NCBI GenBank assembly: GCA_905215155.1
Contig: CAJMPJ010000026.1
Span: 1-51,056, forward strand
DNA length: 51,056 nucleotides
Origin: an uncultured bacterium
Lineage (GTDB): Bacteria > Bacillota > Clostridia > Lachnospirales > Lachnospiraceae
Reading direction: 5' to 3'
Shown: one piece after another, positions 41,708 to 50,569 of the stretch
Layout of the letters: every line of letters begins with the position of its first letter
How positions within the stretch are numbered: position 1 is the first letter of the stretch
Made by a program: the position numbers and the translations under genes
The notes under the pieces: model-generated
What the model saw: the letters and a program-made list of their open reading frames with translations, nothing else
The model's database searches: none
Told to the model about the DNA's origin: nothing

Positions 41708-43856
41708 TCTCTTAAAAGAGGATGGGAAACAACGGCTTTGGTCAATGGCAGTGGCTTTTTTGCTGTTTTTCTTTGCTCTTCCGGTAGGAACAGCACTTAG
41801 GCTTGACGAGAATATAAAGCAGGAAATGAGTCATCCGTATGTTATTTCGGAGCTTCAAAGATGGCTTGGAGTTCAGAATGAGTTTCTCGCCGCATTGGTG
41901 ATTTTTCTGTCTATGATTCTGGGAGTGACCAGTTTTTCTTACCTGCACTCCAGACAAAAGGTGGACTTTTACCACGGAATTCCGGTAAACAGAAAGCATT
42001 TATTTTGGGCGAATTATATAAATGGTATTTTAATCGCAGCAGCGGCCTATGGCATCAATCTTTTGCTTGCACTGGGGGTGACGGTTGCCAACGGAATCTC
42101 TCCTGCAGAAATAGCCGGCGTTTCTTTGGGTGCATATCTGTTTTTCCTCATACATTATTGTATGATGTATACAGTAACAGTACTTGCCATGATTTTGACG
42201 GGAAATGTATTGATAGGAATTTTGGGTACATTGGTATTTCATTTTTATTCAGCCTGTCTTTTGTTCGCCTTGGACTTATCCTATAATGAGTTTTTTTATA
42301 CCAGCTACAAGGAAGGCAAAACTGTATTTAACGGGCTTATGGATAAGGTTTCTCCGTTTGTGCTGTTTGTTACAAATATAGAAAAGATGGAGCCGGAGCT
42401 TACAGGAGAGTTTCTGGTTCGGATTGCAGCGGTCATTGCCGGGACTGTCATTGCAACACTTTTGTGCTTCTGGCTCTACAAGAAAAGAGGGTCAGAGTCA
42501 GCCGGGAAAGCAATGGCATTTAAAATCAGTATGCCAATCATCAGGATTCCCATTGTGGTCCTCGTTTCCCTGTACGGAAGTTTGTTTTTCTGGTTTATTC
42601 ATTCCAGTTTGGGCTGGGCGGCATTCGGTTTGATCTGTGGTGCGCTGCTGGCTCATTGCTCCATTGAGATCATTTACCATTTTGATTTCCGCAAGCTGTT
42701 TTCCCACTGGAAGCAAATGATTGTTTCCGCGGTTTTAGCTGGGGTCCTATTTTGCAGTTTTCATTATGATTGGTTTGGATTTGACAGCTATATACCGGAA
42801 GAGAATTCTATAAAGTCAATGGGGATATCCTTTGATAACACCACGAACTGGATTGATTATGGAGATATCTGGCAGGATGAGCAGGGAGATTATAACTGGC
42901 GGAATGTATCTTCCGATAAATATATATTAAGCCGTATGGAGCTGAAGGATACAAAACCCGTTCTGGCCTTGGTGCGCGAGGCGGTGGAAAGAAATCAAAG
43001 CCTGCACCGAAGCGGTTTATCCGAAAAAAGTACCGGTGATAATGAGAACACTTACCGATTCTCTGTCCGATATACCATGAAGAGCGGGAAACATATTTAT
43101 CGGTCCTATAAATTGGCGGGTGATAAAGTGCGCCCGGAAATCGTCCGGATCTATGAAAATCCGGAATTCCTGAATGCAGTCTATCCAGTGCTTACCCAGA
43201 CTCCCGAGGATACCGCATGGGTGAGAGTGGGCAGAGGTGCTCAGAAAAAGGTTGTGAGTCTGGACCGAAATGGAACCGATAAAGCGATGACAGAAAAGCT
43301 CCTTATGGTTTACCAGGAAGATTTAAGAAATTTGAAAGTAGAAACCATGCAGAAGGAAAATCCAATCGGGTCTATCCAGTTTGTTACGGAAAAACAGGCG
43401 GATGCAGAAACCAAGCGTATGGAGAGCCAGAACTACTGGCAGTATAGTGACGTTACGGAAAGAGGGTATTATCCCATCTATTCTTCCTTTAAGAATACAT
43501 TGGAGCTGCTTAAAGAATGTCAGGTGGATGTGGACAGCTGGAATGATCTGGAACAGATCAAAGAAATCAATTTTGATATGACTCAGTTTGAACAATTTAA
43601 TTATGCTTATGAGAAGCAAAAGATGCAGTATCTGACCATTTCAGAGCCGGAACTGCTGATGCAGATTATGGAAAATGCTTCTGTCGAGGAGTATTCCAAT
43701 ATGAATCCATTTGTAAACAACAGGGTTGAGAGAATCAGCTTCTCAGCTGTAACAGAATCAGCCGGCAGTAGAAGCGAGATACAATATACCATTCCTGTCC
43801 AAGAGCTTCCTCAGTCGGTCAGGAAGGATATTGATCAGATAAAAAGCGGCGTGTAA
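41682..43856 (+). CDS. ABC transporter permease with large extracellular domain
   Basis: This 724-residue protein begins with an ABC-2-type membrane domain of about seven or eight hydrophobic helices (roughly 15-360). A large soluble C-terminal part (about 380-724), rich in charged residues, probably lies outside the membrane. The early motif SRQKVDFYHGIPVNR is the familiar coupling-loop segment of these exporters. I believe the C-terminal part corresponds to DUF6449, but this is from memory. The ATG at 41682 is preceded by GGAGGTGG and overlaps the ATPase gene. Confidence 0.85.
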   Translation: MTSKNLFFNLLKEDGKQRLWSMAVAFLLFFFALPVGTALRLDENIKQEMSHPYVISELQRWLGVQNEFLAALVIFLSMILGVTSFSYLHSRQKVDFYHGIPVNRKHLFWANYINGILIAAAAYGINLLLALGVTVANGISPAEIAGVSLGAYLFFLIHYCMMYTVTVLAMILTGNVLIGILGTLVFHFYSACLLFALDLSYNEFFYTSYKEGKTVFNGLMDKVSPFVLFVTNIEKMEPELTGEFLVRIAAVIAGTVIATLLCFWLYKKRGSESAGKAMAFKISMPIIRIPIVVLVSLYGSLFFWFIHSSLGWAAFGLICGALLAHCSIEIIYHFDFRKLFSHWKQMIVSAVLAGVLFCSFHYDWFGFDSYIPEENSIKSMGISFDNTTNWIDYGDIWQDEQGDYNWRNVSSDKYILSRMELKDTKPVLALVREAVERNQSLHRSGLSEKSTGDNENTYRFSVRYTMKSGKHIYRSYKLAGDKVRPEIVRIYENPEFLNAVYPVLTQTPEDTAWVRVGRGAQKKVVSLDRNGTDKAMTEKLLMVYQEDLRNLKVETMQKENPIGSIQFVTEKQADAETKRMESQNYWQYSDVTERGYYPIYSSFKNTLELLKECQVDVDSWNDLEQIKEINFDMTQFEQFNYAYEKQKMQYLTISEPELLMQIMENASVEEYSNMNPFVNNRVERISFSAVTESAGSRSEIQYTIPVQELPQSVRKDIDQIKSGV

Positions 43857-43867
43857 GCAGTCTTTCA

Positions 43868-43896
43868 TTGACTTTTCCCTGCAATAAAGTTAAAAT
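43868..43896 (+). promoter_or_regulatory. Promoter of the zinc-ribbon gene
   Basis: TTGACT (43868-43873) and TAAAAT (43891-43896) are 17 bp apart, 32 bp before the ATG. Confidence 0.6.
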
Positions 43897-43928
43897 GGTA
43901 GGAGTATAAGTCAAAGGAGGAATCACGG

Positions 43929-44417
43929 ATGGCATTTTTTGAAGAGCTGGGGAAAACACTCAGCGATACCGGCAAAGAGGTCGCAACCAAAGCGAAAGCG
44001 CTGACTGAGACGATACAGTTAAAGACACAGATAAGTGCTGAGAGAACAAAGCTGGAAGAAGCTTATGCTGCTATCGGTAAACAGTTCTATGAAACGAACA
44101 ACGAGCCAGGAGAAGCTTATGCAAAGGCATATGAGGCCGTAAAAGCTGGCCGGCAAAGAATTGCCGCTCTGGAGATTGAGTTGTCCCAAAGCGAGGGAAC
44201 CCGTATTTGTGCAGAATGTGGAGCGAAAGTTCCAAAGAATTCCTTTTATTGCGGAAAGTGCGGTGCCCCTGTAAAAGAGACCTGTGCCGATCCGATAACA
44301 AATGAAGCGTTTGATGAAAAACCGGAAGATACAGCTGCGACAGTGGAATCAATTGATACGGCTGGCATCAATGCGGGGAAGGAAGCGGCATTTGAACCTA
44401 CAGAAGAACAAGAATAA
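43929..44417 (+). CDS. Zinc-ribbon protein with coiled-coil N-terminus
   Basis: This 162-residue soluble protein has a helical, probably coiled-coil, first part (1-90: TGKEVATKAKALTETIQLK and similar) and a zinc-ribbon, CAECGAKVPKNSFYCGKCGAPV, whose four cysteines form two CxxC pairs. An acidic tail follows. This layout is common in clostridial proteins of unknown role. AAAGGAGG precedes the ATG. It forms its own unit between a promoter and a terminator. Confidence 0.82.
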   Translation: MAFFEELGKTLSDTGKEVATKAKALTETIQLKTQISAERTKLEEAYAAIGKQFYETNNEPGEAYAKAYEAVKAGRQRIAALEIELSQSEGTRICAECGAKVPKNSFYCGKCGAPVKETCADPITNEAFDEKPEDTAATVESIDTAGINAGKEAAFEPTEEQE

Positions 44418-44423
44418 TTAAGA

Positions 44424-44454
44424 AAGGACCGGTCAAAAGGCCGGTCCTTATTTG
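44424..44454 (+). terminator. Terminator after the zinc-ribbon gene
   Basis: AAGGACCGG/CCGGTCCTT (44424-44432 with 44441-44449) is a perfect 9-bp stem followed by a weak T-tract. Confidence 0.8.
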
Positions 44455-44552
44455 TGCCTATAAATTCTTTTATAAAAAGTATGTAAATTTTCTGTAAAAT
44501 GTGGTAGACTAAAGCCGACTCAAAAAAGAAATATGATGCAAAGAGGTATATG

Positions 44553-46469
44553 ATGAAACGATATGTCAAATGGCTGGGAAAGCTTCTTGCTCTTTCTGCC
44601 ATAATAAATGTCATGATTGAGCTGGCAGCCAGAAAATCCCTTGCAGACCTTGGCTCATATATGTTAGGCAGTTTTCCCATCTTTTGTTTGAATACACTGA
44701 TTATAACCCTGCCTTATACGATTCTGTTTGTAACGAGGAGAAAGACATTTATCTGCATTGCAATGTCTGTCATATGGCTTTTTTTAGGAGTGGTGAACGG
44801 AATACTTCTTGTTTTCCGGACCACACCATTTACGGCAGCAGACTTCCGGCTGGTAAAATATGCGGTCAATCTGTTTACGGTTTACTTTACCTGGCAGCAG
44901 ATTATTCTGATCGTACTTGGGGTTTTGTTTGCTATCGTGTGCCTGGTTTTTGTCTGGCGGAAAGCACCTGTCTCGCAAGAAAAGGTGAGATACGGATTTG
45001 GAACAGGGGTGATAGCTGTTTGTGCGGTGTTGGTTCTTGGCGCAACAAGCATATCTATGAGGACCGGTTTGGTAGCTGTGCACTTTGGCAATATCGGTGA
45101 TGCATTCCGTAATTTTGGTTTTCCATATTGTTTTTCCAATTCCATGTTTAACACAGGGATATCAAAGCCGGAAGGCTATGATAACGAAACCATGGAAGAA
45201 ATTAAAGATGAAGAGCTGGTACCGGAAAATTTATATGCGCTGTCAGAGAATACAAAACCAAATATCATTATGATTCAGCTGGAATCTTTTTTTGACCCTT
45301 CTTTGTGGTACAACAATCCGGTGAAATATGATCCGATTCCATTTTTCCACCAATTGCAGAAAAATTACCCGGGAGGTTATTTGAATGTACCAGTGGTTGG
45401 AGCGGGAACTGCCAATACGGAGTTTGAATCCATTACCGGCATGAATCTGGACTTTTTCGGACCTGGAGAATACCCTTATAAAACCGTGTTAAAAAAGACT
45501 TCCTCGGAAAGTGTTGCCTTTGACTTAAAAAATCTCGGGTACAGTGCTCATGCCATACATAATAATGAAGCTACCTTCTATGACCGGAACCGTGTATTTT
45601 CCCAACTTGGTTTTGATACGTTTACACCCATTGAATATATGAACAATATTGAGCGGAATCCTACTGGGTGGTGCAAGGATAAAATCTTGACGGGAGAGAT
45701 TATGAAGGCGCTGGATTCCACACCTAACCCTGATTTTATTTATACTATTTCCGTTCAGGGACATGGGAAATATCCAAGTTTTGAGTATTATTGCCAGCAG
45801 ATCAATGAAATGGATGAGTTCATACGTTCGCTGGTTAATACCCTGAGAACACGGAATGAACCTACGGTCTTGGTGATGTATGGGGACCATCTTCCCGGAT
45901 TTGAGTGGTCAGAAAGTGAGATGAAGAACAAAACGCTTTTTCAGACGGAATATGTGGTCTGGAATAATATGAATTTACCTGTGGTAAAAAAGGATGTAGA
46001 GGCTTATCAGCTTGCAGCTCATGTATTGGACATGCTGGGCATTCATGAAGGTACGATGATGCGTTTTCATCAGAAATATTTTAACGATAAACATGCGGAT
46101 GTAGATAATTACTTAAAGGATATGAAAACTCTGGAATACGATATTCTCTATGGGAGTCATGAGGTGTATGGAGGCAAAAGTCCTTATCAGACCACAGATC
46201 TGAAAATGGGCATAGACGATATCACCATTGATGACGTGGTTTATAATGATTCCAATGTGTTAATTTACGGGAATAATTTTACGCCTTATTCCAAAATCTG
46301 CCTGGATGGGAAAGCAGTCGAAACCACCTTTGTCTGGCCCCAGCTGATCATTGCAAAGAATGTTGCGGAAAATAAAGTAAAGGATTCGGAAATATCTGTG
46401 TGGCAGATTGGAAGAGATAAGGTCCCTTTGAGCGAAGCCGGGACGTTTCGATTTAAAATAGAAGATTAG
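44553..46469 (+). CDS. LTA synthase/phosphoglycerol transferase-family protein
   Basis: This membrane sulfatase-fold enzyme probably transfers glycerol-phosphate, or another phospho-group, to a surface polymer. The 638-residue protein has about five N-terminal helices (to about 165). A sulfatase domain follows with MIQLESFFDP (metal-binding Glu), VGAGTANTEFESITG (nucleophile Thr region) and MYGDHLPGF (metal ligands). A beta-type C-terminal domain (from about 550) beyond the usual sulfatase core may bind the polymer. The ATG at 44553 is favoured over 44550 by spacing from GAGG. Exact polymer specificity is not known. Confidence 0.87.
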   Translation: MKRYVKWLGKLLALSAIINVMIELAARKSLADLGSYMLGSFPIFCLNTLIITLPYTILFVTRRKTFICIAMSVIWLFLGVVNGILLVFRTTPFTAADFRLVKYAVNLFTVYFTWQQIILIVLGVLFAIVCLVFVWRKAPVSQEKVRYGFGTGVIAVCAVLVLGATSISMRTGLVAVHFGNIGDAFRNFGFPYCFSNSMFNTGISKPEGYDNETMEEIKDEELVPENLYALSENTKPNIIMIQLESFFDPSLWYNNPVKYDPIPFFHQLQKNYPGGYLNVPVVGAGTANTEFESITGMNLDFFGPGEYPYKTVLKKTSSESVAFDLKNLGYSAHAIHNNEATFYDRNRVFSQLGFDTFTPIEYMNNIERNPTGWCKDKILTGEIMKALDSTPNPDFIYTISVQGHGKYPSFEYYCQQINEMDEFIRSLVNTLRTRNEPTVLVMYGDHLPGFEWSESEMKNKTLFQTEYVVWNNMNLPVVKKDVEAYQLAAHVLDMLGIHEGTMMRFHQKYFNDKHADVDNYLKDMKTLEYDILYGSHEVYGGKSPYQTTDLKMGIDDITIDDVVYNDSNVLIYGNNFTPYSKICLDGKAVETTFVWPQLIIAKNVAENKVKDSEISVWQIGRDKVPLSEAGTFRFKIED

Positions 46470-46477
46470 CAGTAAAG

Positions 46478-46504
46478 GAGAGCACAGATGCGTGCTCTCT
46501 TTTC
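46478..46504. terminator. Bidirectional terminator
   Basis: GAGAGCAC/GTGCTCTC (46478-46485 with 46492-46499) is followed by TTTT. It lies between two convergent genes. Confidence 0.82.
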
Positions 46505-46512
46505 TATGGATA

Positions 46513-47619
46513 TCAGATGGTGATCAATTCATATTCTGAATTGCCAAGTCCAATCTTTACCGCATGCTCGATGGAAGACTTCCAGTTGGTATTTGGATGG
46601 GTATCTTTAAAGTGATCGTGGTGATGGCTGCCGTGTTTTTCTAAAAGACTGCCTGCCATCACTGGCTGACGGTTCACTGCGTCAACGCATGCCATATCAA
46701 GGGCAACCGGGTCAAAGGAAGCAAACATTCCCACATCCGGAATAATTGGAATATCATTTTCAGAATGGCAGTCGCAGTTGGGAGATACATCCATAACCAG
46801 ACTGATATGAAAACTTGGGCGGCCTTTTACTACGGCCTGGGTATATTCCGCAATCTTATAATTTAAAACATCATTGGACTCGTCAAAGTTAGACTGGACC
46901 GCATCAGCAGGGCAGACTCCGATGCAGCGGCCGCAGCCCACACAGCGGTTGTGATCGATAAATGCTTTCTTTTCCTGAAAGGAGATGGCACTGTGAGCAC
47001 AGTTCTTCTCACAGGCGTGGCAGCCCACACAGCTTTCTTCTTCCACATGGGGTTTTCCTGCGTTATGCATCTCCATCTTTCCGGCTCTTGATCCGCAGCC
47101 CATTCCTATATTTTTTAAAGCTCCTCCAAACCCGGTGCTTTCATGGCCTTTGAAATGAGTCAGGGAGATGAAAATATCCGCATCCATAATTGCCCGGCCG
47201 ATCTTAGCTTCTTTTATATATTCACCGTTTACAGGAACCAGGCTTTCATCAGTCCCTTTTAAACCGTCGGCAATCAGTACGTGGCAACCGGTAGAAAAGG
47301 GGGAAAACCCATTTTCATAAGCAGTGTCCAGATGATCCAGAGCGTTCTTTCTGCTACCTACATATAAGGTGTTGCAGTCTGTTAAAAATGGTTTGCCGCC
47401 CTCTGACTGCACAAGATCAACCACAGCCTTTGCATAATTGGGACGTAGAAAAGAAAGATTACCCAGTTCGCCGAAATGGATTTTTATTGCTGCATATTTG
47501 TTCTGGAAGTCGATTTGATCCAGCATACCAGCTTTTTTAATCAGTCTTTTCAGTTTTTGCGGAAGGTTCTCCTGAAACGAGGTATGAAAGTTTGTATAAT
47601 AAACCTTTGATTGCTCCAT
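46513..47619 (-). CDS. DUF362 protein with two [4Fe-4S] ferredoxin motifs
   Basis: The 368-residue protein has the DUF362 fold (KIHFGELGNLSFLRPNYA and SLTHFKGHESTGFGGALKNIGMGCGSR). A two-cluster ferredoxin insert is present, CVGCHACEKNCAHSA and CVGCGRCIGVCPADA (about residues 197-240). These are soluble iron-sulfur proteins of unknown substrate found widely in anaerobes. The spacing of cysteines in the first cluster is CxxCxxCxxxC, so both clusters should be intact. A GGAGAC-type site precedes the ATG. It stands alone, divergent from cardiolipin synthase. Confidence 0.9.
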   Translation of the reverse strand: MEQSKVYYTNFHTSFQENLPQKLKRLIKKAGMLDQIDFQNKYAAIKIHFGELGNLSFLRPNYAKAVVDLVQSEGGKPFLTDCNTLYVGSRKNALDHLDTAYENGFSPFSTGCHVLIADGLKGTDESLVPVNGEYIKEAKIGRAIMDADIFISLTHFKGHESTGFGGALKNIGMGCGSRAGKMEMHNAGKPHVEEESCVGCHACEKNCAHSAISFQEKKAFIDHNRCVGCGRCIGVCPADAVQSNFDESNDVLNYKIAEYTQAVVKGRPSFHISLVMDVSPNCDCHSENDIPIIPDVGMFASFDPVALDMACVDAVNRQPVMAGSLLEKHGSHHHDHFKDTHPNTNWKSSIEHAVKIGLGNSEYELITI

Positions 47620-47776
47620 AAACGGTCTCCTTTTGATAAATTTTATTATTTTCCATTATACTTTAAATCGAATGGTATTTCAAGAAGTCATTTGGCACTT
47701 TATTTCCAGTTATTTTTGTGCTAAACTAAGAGAATCATATCAAAGCTGCATGGACTTGCATATGGAGGTTACGAGG

Positions 47777-49327
47777 ATGAAGCAAATTAGGGGAATGCTG
47801 CGGGTTATTTTTGGACGGACTACATTTGGAGCCATAGCGCTCATTGCCCAGATAGTCATACTTTTTGCGGCATATCGTTTTTTAAGCCGCTATCTGGCTT
47901 ATTTTTACGGTGGTTTTACTCTCCTTAGCGCACTGGTTATTATTTATATTCTAAATAAAGAAGAGAATCCAATTTTTAAGCTGACCTGGATGATTCCGAT
48001 TGCAGCAGTACCCGTATTTGGAATGCTCTTTTATCTGTTTGTGGAACTTCAGATCATTGGCAAATTAATGAATAAGAAATTAAGAATCAATATGGAAAAT
48101 ACGGAAAAGTACTTGGTCCAGTCTCCCAAGGTTATGGAAAATTTGTCCAGAATGAGCAGGCAGAATGCCAATCTTGCCAGATATATTAAGAATTCCAGTC
48201 ATTATCCGGCTTACGGCAGCACCAATGTAAAGTATTTTTCATTGGGAGAAACCATGTTTGCAGCGATGAAAAAAGAACTGGAAGAGGCCAGACGGTTTAT
48301 CTTTATGGAGTTCTTCATTGTTGAGCGAGGGGAAATGTGGAATGAGATACTGGAAATTCTGGAACGAAAGGCCAAAGAGGGAGTGGAAGTCCGTTTTATG
48401 TATGATGGGATGTGTTCCCTTACCCTGCTTCCTTATGGCTATACAAAGGAATTACAGAAAAAAGGAATAAAAGCCAAGATTTTTTCTCCCATCAAACCGG
48501 TGCTGACCACCTATCAGAACAACCGGGATCATCGTAAAATACTGGTGGTAGACGGACATACTGCATTTACCGGTGGAATGAATCTGGCGGATGAATACAT
48601 TAACCGGCGTGTCCGGTTTGGACATTGGAAAGATACCGGAATTATGCTCAAAGGGGATGCGGCTGCAAGCTTTACCATGATGTTTTTGGAAATGTGGAAT
48701 ATTTCTGAAACGGAACCGGAGGATTACAGTAAGTATTTAAGAGATCCGGAATACTTTTATCCGCTGGAGCTGAGCATGGAGGGTTTTGTCATTCCGTATG
48801 CAGACAGTCCTTTGGACGAGGAGAGCGTAGGGGAACAGGTATATCTGGATATTATCAATTCAGCCAGACAGTATGTCCATATTATGACACCGTATTTGAT
48901 CCTGGATTACGGAATGGTGAAAGCCCTTGCTTTTGCAGCGAAACGGGGAGTGGACACAGTCATTATCATGCCCAGGATACCCGACAAAAAATATGCATTT
49001 CTGCTTGCGAGATCCCATTATGGGGAATTGCTTCGGGCAGGAGTCCGGATTTATGAATATCTGCCTGGCTTTATGCATGCAAAAGTATTTACCAGTGACA
49101 ATACAAAAGCAGTGGTAGGAACCATCAACATGGATTTCCGAAGCCTTTATCTGCATTTTGAATGTGCTGCCTATCTGTACTGCAATGAAGCGGTCAGAGA
49201 TATTGAACGGGATTTCCAGGAGACATTGGCTCAAAGCAGAAGAGTGACATTAGAGGACTTATCTCAATATCCATGGTACGAGAGATTTGCAGGACGAGCT
49301 TTGAGACTGTTTGCTCCACTTATGTAG
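47777..49327 (+). CDS. cls: Cardiolipin synthase
   Basis: This phospholipase-D-family enzyme makes cardiolipin from phosphatidylglycerol. The 516-residue protein has two N-terminal membrane helices (about 15-60). Two HKD motifs follow: H252-R-K in RDHRKILVVDGHTAFTGG, and H434-A-K in MHAKVFTSDNTKAVVGTIN. The ATG at 47777 is chosen for GGAGG 8 nt upstream. The frame is open further upstream, but those codons read as a promoter region and would put an odd segment before the membrane anchors. Confidence 0.94.
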   Translation: MKQIRGMLRVIFGRTTFGAIALIAQIVILFAAYRFLSRYLAYFYGGFTLLSALVIIYILNKEENPIFKLTWMIPIAAVPVFGMLFYLFVELQIIGKLMNKKLRINMENTEKYLVQSPKVMENLSRMSRQNANLARYIKNSSHYPAYGSTNVKYFSLGETMFAAMKKELEEARRFIFMEFFIVERGEMWNEILEILERKAKEGVEVRFMYDGMCSLTLLPYGYTKELQKKGIKAKIFSPIKPVLTTYQNNRDHRKILVVDGHTAFTGGMNLADEYINRRVRFGHWKDTGIMLKGDAAASFTMMFLEMWNISETEPEDYSKYLRDPEYFYPLELSMEGFVIPYADSPLDEESVGEQVYLDIINSARQYVHIMTPYLILDYGMVKALAFAAKRGVDTVIIMPRIPDKKYAFLLARSHYGELLRAGVRIYEYLPGFMHAKVFTSDNTKAVVGTINMDFRSLYLHFECAAYLYCNEAVRDIERDFQETLAQSRRVTLEDLSQYPWYERFAGRALRLFAPLM

Positions 49328-49331
49328 ATGT

Positions 49332-49394
49332 AAATTCCAAAGAATATGCGCCGGAAGTATTAGTTCCGACGCATATCTTATTTTTGGAATTTTT
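49332..49394. terminator. Nested bidirectional terminator
   Basis: An inner stem ATATGCG/CGCATAT (49344-49350 with 49370-49376) sits inside an outer stem AAATTCCAAA/TTTGGAATTT (49332-49341 with 49383-49392). It separates cls from the convergent collagen-like gene. Confidence 0.72.
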
Positions 49395-49432
49395 GTACAT
49401 AGGAATGTTTTCGGATGGGCGTATTATGGTTG

Positions 49433-50341
49433 TCAAACTTCTAAAATAACAATGTTTGCAATGACCGGAGTCGCACCATAGAAAACGGTTTGGCCAGTTG
49501 TATTAACAAGCTGAATGGTTGTAGGAACCGCACCAACTGTGATGAGTGCAGAACCATTTAACTGACCTGTTACGACTGGTGAACTAGCAGGTACACCTGC
49601 TCCTCCACTAGACTGAAGTGTGAATTGTACAAAAGTGGCTGGTCCTGCTCCGTCTGTAGATACCCACCAAGCTACATAATAATTTCCTGCAGCGGTTATT
49701 GTAGCAATACCTGTAGCTGGGTTGTAAGAAATATTAGGACTCAGGTCGCTCAAAACGGTATTAAATAAAACAGGACTTCCATTTGCGACTTCTGTGCCTG
49801 CGGTAAGCTGTGCCTGAAGTCCACTGAATAGTGCTGCTGGTCCGGTCGGCCCGGTAGGTCCGGTAGGTCCGATTGGTCCAGTCGGTCCAGTTGCTCCAGC
49901 ACCGCCGCCAGGTCCGGTCGGTCCGATCGGTCCAGTTGGCCCGGTAGGTCCGGCAAGTCCGGCAGGTCCGGTCGGTCCAATGGGTCCCTGAGGTCCCTGA
50001 GCGCCAGTCGGTCCGGCAGGTCCGGCAGGTCCCTGAATACCCTGAGGTCCCTGAGCACCGGCAGCGCCCGTGGCACCAGTTGGCCCAGTCGGTCCAGTTG
50101 GTCCCTGAATACCCTGAGGTCCCTGAGGCCCTACCGGTCCCTGAGGTCCAATGGGTCCAATGGGTCCCTGAGGTCCAGGAGGCCCCTGAAAACCTCTAGG
50201 TCCCTGAGGTCCAGGAGGTCCCTGAAAACCTCTGGGTCCTTGGGGGCCGGTGGGTCCAGGGCATCCTCTTGGTCCTTGTGGACCAACGCAGCCACCGCCA
50301 CAACCGTAGCGGTTTCCGTCCCAATCTCTACAATTATTCAT
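49433..50341 (-). CDS. Collagen-like BclA-type surface/exosporium protein
   Basis: This 302-residue protein has a short Cys-containing head ([18 protein letters not shown]). A long Gly-X-Y repeat follows from about residue 19 to 168, rich in GPQGP and then GPTGP triplets. A globular C-terminal domain of about 130 residues starts at [13 protein letters not shown] and is of the BclA/C1q-like beta type. Such proteins coat spores as exosporium filaments. AGGAGG precedes the ATG. Upstream is a sequence fitting a SigK-type promoter, consistent with late sporulation. The low-complexity DNA makes assembly or length variation likely. Confidence 0.87.
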   Translation of the reverse strand: MNNCRDWDGNRYGCGGGCVGPQGPRGCPGPTGPQGPRGFQGPPGPQGPRGFQGPPGPQGPIGPIGPQGPVGPQGPQGIQGPTGPTGPTGATGAAGAQGPQGIQGPAGPAGPTGAQGPQGPIGPTGPAGLAGPTGPTGPIGPTGPGGGAGATGPTGPIGPTGPTGPTGPAALFSGLQAQLTAGTEVANGSPVLFNTVLSDLSPNISYNPATGIATITAAGNYYVAWWVSTDGAGPATFVQFTLQSSGGAGVPASSPVVTGQLNGSALITVGAVPTTIQLVNTTGQTVFYGATPVIANIVILEV

Positions 50342-50433
50342 TATAACTCCCTCCTGTCAAGGTGTAATATTTTCCTGTAAAATAGTTTAAAGATGCGTAT
50401 ATTTTTATAAAGGGCTTTATTTCCTTTATAACA

Positions 50434-50462
50434 TATCATATGTATAAAGTGTCAAGTTTGTT
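50434..50462 (-). promoter_or_regulatory. Candidate SigK-type promoter
   Basis: On the minus strand AACA is followed after 16 bp by CATATGATA, fitting the B. subtilis SigK pattern (mACm, 16 bp, CATAnnnTA). A sigma-A-like TTGACA overlaps the spacer and could use TTATAA 18 bp on, so the sigma factor is not settled. Confidence 0.45.
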
Positions 50463-50541
50463 AGAGACAAAATTTACTTAAAATAATTGTTTCTTATGAT
50501 ACATAAAGAGTAGTAATCTGTATTGAAATTTCGTTTTGTAT

Positions 50542-50564
50542 AAAGCCCCGTAGACCGGGGCTTT
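50542..50564 (-). terminator. Terminator of the partial collagen-like gene
   Basis: AAAGCCCCG/CGGGGCTTT with a TAGAC loop forms a perfect 9-bp stem right after the stop codon of the partial gene. Its T-tract is weak. Confidence 0.65.
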
Positions 50565-50569
50565 ATAAA

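Noticed and set aside
49750..50076. Minus-strand frame rich in Arg, Asp, Leu and Pro within the collagen-like gene
   Set aside because: It is a frame-shifted reading of the Gly-Pro-X repeat.
49840..50270. Short repeats every 9-27 bp that might suggest a CRISPR or minisatellite array
   Set aside because: They are codon-level Gly-Pro-X repeats of a collagen-like protein in frame on the minus strand, with no spacer structure.
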